Below, piece by piece: positions 1 to 6,140 of a DNA stretch of 6,181 nt. Both the position numbers and the translations under genes were made by a program. This stretch comes from Woeseia sp. (GTDB lineage: Bacteria > Pseudomonadota > Gammaproteobacteria > Steroidobacterales > Woeseiaceae). Location: contig JABIUH010000099.1 of the NCBI GenBank assembly GCA_018701055.1, forward strand, positions 1-6,181. The letters run 5' to 3'. Numbering within the stretch: the stretch's first letter is position 1; every line of letters starts with the position of its first letter. The notes below the pieces were generated by a model that made no database searches, was not told the origin of the DNA, and was given only the letters and a program-made list of their open reading frames with translations.

Positions 1-690
1 CGATATACCGGCTCGTGTCGAGCCCGTAAATGACACCATTGCGACGTCAGGATGTCCGCTCAATGCAACGCCAACGGATGGTCCGTCCCCATTGATCAAA
101 TTGAACACACCGCGAGGGACGCCTGCTGCATCCAGGATTTCCGCGAAGATTATGGCGTCAAAAGGGGCGATTTCGCTGGGTTTCAACACCATGGTGCAAC
201 CAGCAGCAAGCGCGGGCGCAACCTTAACTGTGATTTGATTAATAGGCCAGTTCCAAGGTGTAATCAAGGCGCACACACCAATCGGCTCTTTGGCAATCTG
301 GGTGGTGCCTAAGTCTTCCACAAACGCCATGTTTTTCAATGCGTCGATTGTGGCCTGAATGTGTTGTGGTCCGCTGGCTGCTTGCGCGTACTTGGCAAGT
401 TTCCACGGGGCGCCCATCTCTTCCATTATTGCGGTTGCCACGTCATCGTGACGTTTGGCGAATTCTTCAAGAATTCTCTCCAGGAGCGCAATGCGATCCT
501 CGCGGCTGGTTGCGGCAAATGCGGGTCCGGCGCGTTTGGCAGCCGCGACAGCTCTATCGACATCGGCAGCAGAACCAAGGCTAATTCGACCGCAGACCTT
601 TTCGGTTGCCGGATTTATCACCGGAAACGGATTAGGCTCAACTGGGTCAACCCATTCGCCATCGATGTAAAACTGGAGCATGTCACGCAT
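1..690 (-). CDS. Aldehyde dehydrogenase family protein, N-terminal 230 residues (gene runs off the left edge)
   Basis: Oxidises an aldehyde to the acid with NAD(P)+ in the cytoplasm; the substrate is unknown. The frame is open for all 230 codons from ATG at 690 to base 1 and follows the aldehyde dehydrogenase fold. A family-typical start (FYIDGEWVDP, 7-16) is followed by NPATE (26-30) and a helical region. The signature ITPWNWP lies at 143-149, with the conserved Asn147 that stabilises the thioester intermediate. The cofactor-binding KPSE is at 170-173 and the Rossmann-fold FTGS at 221-224. The catalytic Glu and Cys lie beyond the window and cannot be checked. Full-length members have about 480-500 residues, so about half is present. 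The ATG at 690 has AGGA nine bases upstream; an alternative ATG at 681 has no better site. It is divergent from the FAD dehydrogenase gene and shares its control region, which suggests a common pathway (inference). Confidence 0.93.
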   Translation of the reverse strand, partial: MRDMLQFYIDGEWVDPVEPNPFPVINPATEKVCGRISLGSAADVDRAVAAAKRAGPAFAATSREDRIALLERILEEFAKRHDDVATAIMEEMGAPWKLAKYAQAASGPQHIQATIDALKNMAFVEDLGTTQIAKEPIGVCALITPWNWPINQITVKVAPALAAGCTMVLKPSEIAPFDAIIFAEILDAAGVPRGVFNLINGDGPSVGVALSGHPDVAMVSFTGSTRAGIS

Positions 691-816
691 TTGGAGGATT
701 CCTGCAAATTCTGGGCATTAAGCGACCGCGAATGATATCTCAATCCGCCGCGGATCGCGGAAGAAATTCGCCGCAATCGTGGCGGATCTCGCTTCCGCTC
801 GTTAGCATACGTGCCT
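691..816. promoter_or_regulatory. Divergent promoter region between the aldehyde dehydrogenase and FAD dehydrogenase genes
   Basis: This 126-bp spacer must hold the promoters of both divergent genes. For the leftward gene, TATCAT (737 to 732, minus strand) is a plausible -10 box with one mismatch to consensus, but no good -35 is seen at normal spacing. For the rightward gene, TAGCAT at 803-808 is the only -10-like sequence near the start, again without a convincing -35. Poor -35 boxes with a palindrome beside them would fit activator-dependent transcription, which is inference. Confidence 0.5.
743..755. promoter_or_regulatory. Perfect 13-bp palindrome, candidate operator
   Basis: ATCCGC-C-GCGGAT is a perfect inverted repeat with a one-base centre. 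The left part plus the centre (ATCCGCC) is also matched by an inverted copy GGCGGAT at 781-787. It lies just upstream of the -10-like TATCAT of the leftward gene, about where its -35 would be, and about 60 bp upstream of the rightward start. That is a natural place for a regulator acting on both genes. I do not recognise it as the site of a named regulator family; a chance palindrome in GC-rich sequence is the alternative. Confidence 0.35.
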
Positions 817-2196
817 ATGACTGAAATCATCGCAAAGCTTGAGCAAATTGTGGGCTCTACGGACGTGTTGACGGGCGACGAGCGTCTGGCACGGACGCCG
901 GCGTGGGAGACGCACCAGCCCTGCAATGCGCTTGCTATTGTCCGGCCCTCGTCAACCGATGAGGTGGCGCAGGTGATGCGGCTTTGCCATGAATTGGGCC
1001 AGACGGTCGTGCCCTATGGTGGGCTGACCAATCTGGTTCAGGGCTGCGTGACCACAGACAAAGATATTGCGCTGTCGTTCGAAAGGATGAATCAGATCGA
1101 GGAGGTCGATCGAACCGGGCTGACGATGGTTGCCGGAGCCGGCGTAACGCTACAACAGGCGCAAGAGAGAGCAGAACAAGAAGGACTCTTTTTTCCGGTT
1201 GATATTGGTGCACGCGGTACCTGTATGGTCGGTGGCAACGTCTCGACCAACGCCGGTGGAACCAAAGTCATTCGACACGGAATGATGCGGGATTCGGTGC
1301 TGGGCATGGAGGTCGTATTGGCCGATGGCACGGTGCTCGATTCAATGAATCGGTTTCTTAAGAATAATTCGGGGTTTGATCTTAAGCAGCTCTTTATAGG
1401 CACGGAAGGCGTACTTGGGCTCATCACTAAAGTCGTGTTTCGACTGGAGGTGACATCCAAATCGCACAATGTCGCGTTGCTTGCCTGTCGCGATTACGCG
1501 AGCGTGCTGGCCGTCTTAAGAAACGTGCAGGACGATCTCGGTGCGAACCTCTGTGGATTTGAGGTCATGTGGAGTGAGTTCATCAAGAATGTTGTTAAGC
1601 CAGTTGGCAAACTGACGGCACCGATCGCAACAGAATATCCCTTTTATATCATTGTGGAATCAATGGGAACGCAAATCGGTACCGACGATCAGGCGTTTGA
1701 AACCTGCCTCGAGAGTCTGATGGAGCGAGAGTTGGTCGTCGACGGAACGATCGCAAAGTCCGGGCAGGAACGCGATGCGATTTGGTCAATTAGGCATGAA
1801 GTGGAATGGCTGGTTAGAAACGCATTTAATTTCGACGTTAGCCTGCCCATCGCATCCGTTCATGAATATGTCGAAAACGTAACCAAGAGAATCTGTGCTG
1901 ACGTTGCGGATGCTGAAGTGGCGGCGTTTGGTCACTTGGGTGACAACAATATTCACATATCGGTGTTAGCAGAGGATCACAGTGACGAAAACACGTACCG
2001 TATTCAGAAACACATCTACGAGGCGTTAGTTCCTTACCGAGGTGCTATTTCAGCCGAGCACGGTATTGGATTGGAAAAACGTGAGTGGCTGCCAATAAGT
2101 CGGACAGATGCTGAAATTGAATTGATGAAGACACTCAAGCGTTCGCTAGATCCACGCAATATTCTCAATCCTGGCAAGGTTATTGCGCTGGATTAA
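817..2196 (+). CDS. FAD-binding 2-hydroxyacid dehydrogenase (GlcD / D-lactate / D-2-hydroxyglutarate dehydrogenase family)
   Basis: A flavoprotein of the vanillyl-alcohol oxidase superfamily that oxidises a 2-hydroxyacid, probably the D form, to the 2-oxoacid and passes electrons to an acceptor. The 459 residues are full length for the family. The N-terminal FAD domain has VVPYGGLTN (64-72), GGNVSTNAGG (139-148) and FIGTEGVLG (193-201). The C-terminal FAD-oxidase domain has HLGDNNIH (373-380) and SAEHGIG (412-418), the His/Asn/Glu/His set that holds the metal and substrate in D-2-hydroxyglutarate dehydrogenases, then DPRNILNPGK (445-454). Two positions differ from the usual pattern: HxGDGNxH has Asn377 for Gly, and the usual Lys of the KYDVSLP-like motif is Asn338 in NFDVSLP. 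ATG at 817 is preferred; an in-frame GTG at 811 is possible, and neither has a clear ribosome binding site. D-lactate, glycolate and D-2-hydroxyglutarate are all possible substrates. Confidence 0.93.
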   Translation: MTEIIAKLEQIVGSTDVLTGDERLARTPAWETHQPCNALAIVRPSSTDEVAQVMRLCHELGQTVVPYGGLTNLVQGCVTTDKDIALSFERMNQIEEVDRTGLTMVAGAGVTLQQAQERAEQEGLFFPVDIGARGTCMVGGNVSTNAGGTKVIRHGMMRDSVLGMEVVLADGTVLDSMNRFLKNNSGFDLKQLFIGTEGVLGLITKVVFRLEVTSKSHNVALLACRDYASVLAVLRNVQDDLGANLCGFEVMWSEFIKNVVKPVGKLTAPIATEYPFYIIVESMGTQIGTDDQAFETCLESLMERELVVDGTIAKSGQERDAIWSIRHEVEWLVRNAFNFDVSLPIASVHEYVENVTKRICADVADAEVAAFGHLGDNNIHISVLAEDHSDENTYRIQKHIYEALVPYRGAISAEHGIGLEKREWLPISRTDAEIELMKTLKRSLDPRNILNPGKVIALD

Positions 2197-2224
2197 TTGA
2201 CTGGCGGTCTGCTAGCGCCGACGC

Positions 2225-4297
2225 CTAAAAATCGTAACGGAAACCTAGTTGAAGCGATCGACCCGGAAGCGGAAACGATTCCTTTAACGGTGATGTGTGT
2301 TGCCGCGCATCTTCGTCGCCTAAGTTTTTCGCGCGCAGAAAGACCAAAATGTCGGGGTCCGACCATACGTAGGAAACCTCGGCAGACAAAAGCGTATAAG
2401 CGTCCGTTGAAAGTTCGTTACTGGCGACGCGGTGTTGTTTTTGATGCGTCCGCAATTCTACGCCGGCCTCGAGTCGATCCATCGTGTAGTGCAGCCCGGC
2501 GCCATAACGTAGTGGTGGTATGCGCGGCAGACTCTCATTTGTGCTGCGATTTTCACCGCGAACGTAATCGCTAAACAATCGGGTATGGAGGTGCCCATTT
2601 GCTGTCTCCAATAATTCAATGCGGGCCTCTGCCTCAAAGCCGGCCAAACGCGCGCTAGTTTGACGATACTCGAACACTTGCAAGTCATCTTCTATTGCAG
2701 CGGTCGGCGACAATAGAATGTAGTCGTCAATGTCATTAATAAAAAAGGCGACTTCCCATTCAATGCGCTCGCTGTCACTCCGTAGGGCGATATCAATATT
2801 TGATGATAGTTCTCGGTCTAGAAATCCAGAGCCCAGAGCAACAGATCCTCGTTCGATGCGGTCAACCGCAACGTGCGCACCGTCCGCAAATAGCTCGGTG
2901 GAATTGGGATGTCGCTCGGTCAGCGCATAATTGATGGCTATGCTGCTTTGTCCGTTCAGTAGCCAAACTACGCCGACTGAGCCGCCAAGTGCATTGTCGC
3001 TGTAGCCGACCGGAAACACCGGCGTGCTGATCGATTGGCGTTCGATTCGACCGCTACCCTGCATGACCAGCCGATCGCTGATGGGCCATTCCTCGAATAC
3101 GAATAGGCTCGTCTGTTTGGTCGTCGACTGCGGAACGAATGCTTCATCACCAATAGCATCGAAATCGATTTTTTTGGTTTGCAAACCAAGTGTCCCTTCA
3201 ACGGGTCCCAGTTGCCCATGTCGCCATTCGATACGAGCATCCAGTCCGCCAGTGTCGAAAATCGTCCCAATAGCGTCGCCTTCAAACTCCGTATGTAGAT
3301 AGTCGTTTCGCGCTAAACGAAAACGCAGCTCGGAACCTTGCGGAAATTCGTATTCGCCCTTTACATCGAATCGCGATTGCTCCAGGTTGATGCGAACAGA
3401 TTCTTCCGCTCCAGCATCTTCATCAGCGTGGCCGGGGACGCCGTAGTTGCTGTTGTGCTCGCTAAGGGAAAAGCCAATGAACCCTGCGTCACCCGTGAGC
3501 GTAATGGCCATCGCGCCGCCATTGGTTTCACTGTCAGTATTTTCAACAGTGCCAGCAGCTTCATCTAATTGAATTCCGCCGTTCTCCGCTAATTCCATTG
3601 CTCTCAGTTGTGAGGATTCCACGAATCCGGGAATTTCGACATCGTCTGTTGTCCGGCGGTAATAATCGAAATGCGTCGTCACTCGATCGGTGCCAATGTT
3701 TAGTTGAGTTGCCAACGACTGCATATCGGTGGCGGTATCGGCGCCTAACGCAAGCATGCCGTCCATCGGGCTTTGCATTGCGGTGTCACGAATACGACCA
3801 TCGATGACGTTGACGAGACCACCGGCTGCGCCGCTACCGTAGAGCAATGTTGCGGGGCCGCGGACAATTTCCACACGTTCTGCCAGTGCGCTGTCGACGC
3901 TGACGGCATGATCTTCACTGAGCGCTGATGCATCGAGCGAATCCAGACCATTGGACAAAACGCGCACTCGTTCGCCAAATTGACCTCGAATGACCGGACG
4001 TGAAGCGACCGGTCCGAAGTAACTTGAACTGACGCCTAGCTCATGTGAAATAGTTTCACCCAAACTCGCGGCTTGCTTTTTGGCGAGCGTGTCTCCGCCA
4101 ACGATCGCGGTCGGTTGAGCCAGTTGTTCTACAGTTCTGTCGAGCGCAGCGCCTTGAACGACGATTTCGTCGATCGCATGTTCTTCATATTCCTGGTCAG
4201 TTTTTTGCGCCGTTGCACAAGGAACGAATACAAATAACGTCGAAACCGCAGTTATTGATGCTGTAAGTAAACGTAAATGGTGTTTTGAAATATGCAT
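2225..4297 (-). CDS. ZnuD-like TonB-dependent outer-membrane receptor, probably for zinc
   Basis: A TonB-gated outer-membrane beta-barrel importer of 690 residues, full length for the family. A signal peptide (1-30) ends in CATA before Gln31. A TonB-box-like DEIVVQG is at 43-49. The plug carries RPVIRGQFGERV (100-111), DASALSEDHAV (122-132) and RGPATLLYGSGAAGG (146-160). The barrel contains YGVPGH (285-290), EAFVP (385-389), the TELFADGAHVA stretch (467-477) and LPRIPPLR (590-597). The end HTSPLK...PLPGR...GFRYDF closes with the terminal Phe of outer-membrane proteins. The SEDHAV plug motif, YGVPGH and HTS-LK...PLPGR end are, from memory, characteristic of the ZnuD zinc receptor family. The His-rich loop often found after YGVPGH is replaced by acidic ADEDAGAEE. 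The ATG at 4297 has a strong GGAGAG site; an upstream in-frame start at 4315 would lie ahead of that site. Its 3' end converges on the FAD dehydrogenase gene with a 28-bp gap. Haem or another metal is an alternative cargo. Confidence 0.92.
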   Translation of the reverse strand: MHISKHHLRLLTASITAVSTLFVFVPCATAQKTDQEYEEHAIDEIVVQGAALDRTVEQLAQPTAIVGGDTLAKKQAASLGETISHELGVSSSYFGPVASRPVIRGQFGERVRVLSNGLDSLDASALSEDHAVSVDSALAERVEIVRGPATLLYGSGAAGGLVNVIDGRIRDTAMQSPMDGMLALGADTATDMQSLATQLNIGTDRVTTHFDYYRRTTDDVEIPGFVESSQLRAMELAENGGIQLDEAAGTVENTDSETNGGAMAITLTGDAGFIGFSLSEHNSNYGVPGHADEDAGAEESVRINLEQSRFDVKGEYEFPQGSELRFRLARNDYLHTEFEGDAIGTIFDTGGLDARIEWRHGQLGPVEGTLGLQTKKIDFDAIGDEAFVPQSTTKQTSLFVFEEWPISDRLVMQGSGRIERQSISTPVFPVGYSDNALGGSVGVVWLLNGQSSIAINYALTERHPNSTELFADGAHVAVDRIERGSVALGSGFLDRELSSNIDIALRSDSERIEWEVAFFINDIDDYILLSPTAAIEDDLQVFEYRQTSARLAGFEAEARIELLETANGHLHTRLFSDYVRGENRSTNESLPRIPPLRYGAGLHYTMDRLEAGVELRTHQKQHRVASNELSTDAYTLLSAEVSYVWSDPDILVFLRAKNLGDEDARQHTSPLKESFPLPGRSLQLGFRYDF

Positions 4298-4300
4298 TTT

Positions 4301-4307
4301 TCTCTCC
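4301..4307 (-). promoter_or_regulatory. Ribosome binding site of the TonB-dependent receptor
   Basis: GGAGAGA on the minus strand ends three bases before the ATG at 4297, with its GGAG core about six bases upstream. This decides the start in favour of MHISKHH. It is the strongest Shine-Dalgarno sequence seen in the window. Confidence 0.8.
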
Positions 4308-4323
4308 AACGTCATCGTCGTTC

Positions 4324-4342
4324 ACCAGTCGGAGGGACTGGT
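4324..4342 (-). promoter_or_regulatory. Hairpin in the leader of the receptor gene, with an anti-Shine-Dalgarno-like loop
   Basis: On the minus strand ACCAGTC-CCTCC-GACTGGT forms a perfect 7-bp stem with a 5-base loop, in the gap between the small exported-protein gene and the receptor. No T-tract follows, so it is not an intrinsic terminator. The loop CCTCC contains CTCC, which is complementary to GGAG in the receptor ribosome binding site about 20 bases downstream. A pseudoknot controlling translation, or an mRNA processing or stabilising hairpin between two cistrons, are both possible. The hairpin is seen; the role is inferred. Confidence 0.5.
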
Positions 4343-4385
4343 TGTCCGGCTGGGTCATCATTGTGCTTTCCGTAGGTTCGGACGA

Positions 4386-4694
4386 TTAGAAGAGTGGTGG
4401 TGCTCGTGAATTAAATGCTCGCACTTGAACTGGGATGTGGCTATTGGCGTAGGTCTCACCCGGTAATGAATAGATCACGTAATGAATTTCGGACTCAATA
4501 TCTACGCTTATCGCACCGTCAAAACGGTCCTGTTGGGCGCAGACGCGACAGGTATTTGATGCATCTTCCGCCAGATGTTCGAACTGGTGGCTGGCAACCG
4601 AAATTTGCATTAATGCCAAGACGACCACAGCTAGGCCTGCGGAACGAATCCGTGATGCGCTGCGTCGTGATTGGTATTTTCGGTGCGTACTCAT
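4386..4694 (-). CDS. Small exported Cys/His protein, putative metal-binding partner of the ZnuD-like receptor
   Basis: An unrecognised 102-residue protein. A basic N-terminus (RKYQSRRSASRIR, 5-17) is followed by a hydrophobic segment (19-34, AGLAVVVLALMQISVA), which looks like a signal peptide or membrane anchor. Directly after it comes His36-x3-His40 and then Cys49-x2-Cys52, a compact set of metal-ligand residues on the periplasmic side. The rest is polar and ends in NSRAPPLF, a tail loosely reminiscent of DUF2946-type small proteins (weak, from memory). It lies 88 bp upstream of the receptor on the same strand, so co-transcription is likely. A role in zinc or copper binding, delivery or sensing is inferred from the residues and the neighbour. 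The ATG at 4694 has only a weak GGAAAG-like site 11 bases upstream. The opposite strand is also open over much of this stretch, but that product has no recognisable features. Confidence 0.7.
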   Translation of the reverse strand: MSTHRKYQSRRSASRIRSAGLAVVVLALMQISVASHQFEHLAEDASNTCRVCAQQDRFDGAISVDIESEIHYVIYSLPGETYANSHIPVQVRAFNSRAPPLF

Positions 4695-4734
4695 TGCGCC
4701 AATGACTTTCCGAAGGCATGAAATGGTCGTATTG

Positions 4735-4761
4735 ATTATATGGGACCGTTAACAACGCCAA
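4735..4761 (-). promoter_or_regulatory. Candidate promoter of the small exported protein / receptor operon
   Basis: On the minus strand a perfect -10 box TATAAT (4740 to 4735) is preceded at 15-bp spacing by TTGGCG (4761 to 4756), which matches the -35 consensus in four of six bases. The spacing is short, so activator help may be needed. Transcription would start near 4728, giving a leader of about 34 bases. GAAATG at 4720-4725 (plus strand) resembles half of a gammaproteobacterial Zur box, but the other half is not convincing. Confidence 0.45.
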
Positions 4762-4773
4762 TGGTGCCCTGAT

Positions 4774-4980
4774 TTATTGGGAATTAATACTTAAAAATCG
4801 GCTCGGGTGCCTATCCAGGACATTGTTCTCAAATTCGAAATCATGAGGCTTGACCATATATTTACTGGCATAAAAATATAGGGACGCGAACGGGCAGTCC
4901 GCTAACAATGCCGCTTTGGCAACCTGTAACAGGGAGCTACGTGCGCCTAAATAGGCTTCGATATTGGCACGAACGATCAA
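4774..4980 (-). other. Unrecognised open frame of 68 codons, doubtful gene
   Basis: The frame is open on the minus strand, ending in TAA at 4774. It has no ATG near its 5' end, only TTG at 4980, and no ribosome binding site. The frame stays open further upstream to a stop at 5038-5040, but that part covers a good intrinsic terminator, so it is probably not coding. The product has no signal peptide and no motif I recognise (it contains YFYASKYMVKPHDF). It sits between a pseudogene and the promoter of the metal-uptake genes. It may be a remnant of a degraded gene or chance; I cannot assign a function. Confidence 0.15.
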
Positions 4981-4986
4981 GCTGTC

Positions 4987-5012
4987 AAAAATTGGGGTTA
5001 TCGTAGCCCCAA
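4987..5012 (-). terminator. Rho-independent terminator downstream of the sulfotransferase pseudogene
   Basis: On the minus strand TTGGGGCTA-CGA-TAACCCCAA forms a stem of nine positions with one C/A mismatch and a three-base loop, followed directly by TTTTT. The four G-C pairs plus U-tract are the classic arrangement. It lies about 100 bp after the last codon of the sulfotransferase remnant and would have ended that transcript. It also insulates the metal-uptake operon from read-through. On the plus strand the same stem is followed by AGATTTTG, so weaker termination in that direction is possible. Confidence 0.7.
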
Positions 5013-5109
5013 AGATTTTGTTAATTATTGGATCAAATTATTTCTGCGAATATTGCGTAGATTAATTACAATTTCTATTGGCAAAAACTAAATCCAATTT
5101 ACGTCAATC
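5013..5109. other. AT-rich spacer
   Basis: The stretch between the terminator and the pseudogene end is visibly richer in A and T than the rest of the window. It has several TTAATTA / ATTAATTA-like runs and no gene that I can support. I see no clear promoter pair or repeat in it. Confidence 0.4.
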
Positions 5110-6050
5110 TTACTGAATCCAACTCGACAGATCGCGATCGACAAGAGGTTGAAGTTGGTGAGCATCGTCCCGAAATCTATCGACTAAACGACTGCGCATG
5201 TCGTCATATAGTGGTGCTGCTCTGGCGTGTGTCGATTTCGTCAGTTTGTTGCCGACGAATGTTTTGGCACTATCTTAAAGCTTGCGGCTTAACCATTATC
5301 GTCCGCGGAAAATTGCATAAAGCAGTCGCGCCAACGCGGTATCTCGTTTAACCAATCCTTTGTTGTGTCGGCTGGACGTATCGACAACGAAATTTGGATC
5401 TGCTTCAAGGAAATCGAATATGCAGCTCAAATAAAGTACCGAATCCACACAAGATCTTCATAAAACATGATATTGATCTGTTCTCGCGGAAAGGTTTGTA
5501 GATATTGTTTAACTATATTCAGCATACAGTTCATGCCGAATACAGTGACGGCGCCCCACCAAAAATTGACTGCGTCGTCTGGTTCACTGTCGAGTGCGGC
5601 GCCGAAATCTACGATTGATTTCCAGCCTGTGCGCCTATCCATGACGAAATGCGAATACGCTCGCTCCACAGGTGCGGGCAAAACGATCAACAGTTTTGTC
5701 TTCGGTGTTCGTGCCGCAATGCGCGCGTAGACACCCGGATAATGCCAATAGGTCGGTGATACTTCGCCCCGAATGGCCGTGTTGCCTGCTCACAATGATT
5801 CGTACTGCTGCATATCTCGCGGAATGCGGTCGGGAATCATCATGGTGTATCGACCTTCGGATTCTGCCTGATACTCGTGACCATACTGTGCCTCAAGCGA
5901 CGCGAAATCGGATGCGCCGTCGGCGACAGGAAAATGTTGTGGCCAGTTCCTGTCGCTCATTTCTATTTCGGGGTGTTGGCCCAAGTAATTATAGAGTGAG
6001 GTTGTGCCGACTTTGACAGCACCGAGAACAATGAAGGACGGCGACGGCAT
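5110..6050 (-). pseudogene. Decayed sulfotransferase gene (PAPS-dependent), three stops and one frameshift
   Basis: The intact ancestor would transfer sulfate from PAPS to an acceptor such as a sugar or polysaccharide. Reading leftward from ATG at 6050, the PAPS-binding loop GAVKVGTTSLYNYL (10-23) and HPEI are clear. A TGA at 5792-5790 interrupts the frame, which then continues unchanged through GEVSPTYW, LIVLPAPVERAYSHF and FPREQINIMFYEDL. Near 5450-5445 the frame shifts and continues as DSVLYLSCIFDFLEADPNF, then DTSSRHNKGLVKR. TAA codons at 5298-5296 and 5277-5275 follow. The same frame then gives LYDDMRSRLVDRFRDDA and RDLSSWIQ before TAA at 5112-5110, a typical sulfotransferase C-terminus. 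Total length (about 313 codons) fits the family. The usual RNP of the 3'-phosphate-binding motif (RNPVERAYSH) has become PAP, losing the Arg. No good ribosome binding site precedes 6050. Degradation is clear; the acceptor is unknown. Confidence 0.9.
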
Positions 6051-6140
6051 TAGCGCGTGTCCCCAATGCTAAAAAGTGTGTCAATCATTTCAGTGGCCTT
6101 TTATCGCCAGTTTATTATTTTCATTTTTGGAATTGAGAGC
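6051..6140. other. Short intergenic region at the right end
   Basis: It separates the 5' end of the sulfotransferase remnant from a possible rightward gene start. TTGACA occurs on the minus strand (6084 to 6079) as a perfect -35-like sequence, but the best -10-like TAGCAT (6071 to 6066) is only 7 bases away, so no proper promoter is made. On the plus strand TATTAT (6113-6118) is a -10-like box without a clear -35. Confidence 0.3.

Noticed and set aside
52..735. Several plus-strand open frames in the left end
   Set aside because: They are antisense to the aldehyde dehydrogenase, whose conserved motifs are unmistakable on the minus strand.
2197..2224. Short inverted repeat GGCG...CGCC (2203-2206 with 2216-2219) between the convergent genes, as a bidirectional terminator
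   Set aside because: The stem has only four strong pairs with a nine-base loop, and no T-tract follows on either strand.
2197..2574. Rightward open frame directly after the FAD dehydrogenase
   Set aside because: It lies antisense to the well-supported receptor gene, starts at a weak codon and has no recognisable features.
4415..4705. Plus-strand open frame of 96 codons opposite the small exported protein
   Set aside because: The product has no signal peptide, domain or ribosome site, whereas the minus-strand frame has an export signal, metal-ligand residues and a promoter.
4720..4742. Zur box upstream of the metal-uptake operon
   Set aside because: Only the GAAATG half fits the gammaproteobacterial consensus; the opposite half and the overall symmetry are poor.
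4923..4933. Palindrome CCTGT-A-ACAGG as an operator
   Set aside because: It is short, isolated and not near any supported promoter, so chance is the simpler explanation.
5790..5792. In-frame TGA in the sulfotransferase as selenocysteine or programmed readthrough
   Set aside because: The family does not use selenocysteine, no typical downstream stem was identified, and further stops and a frameshift follow in the same gene.
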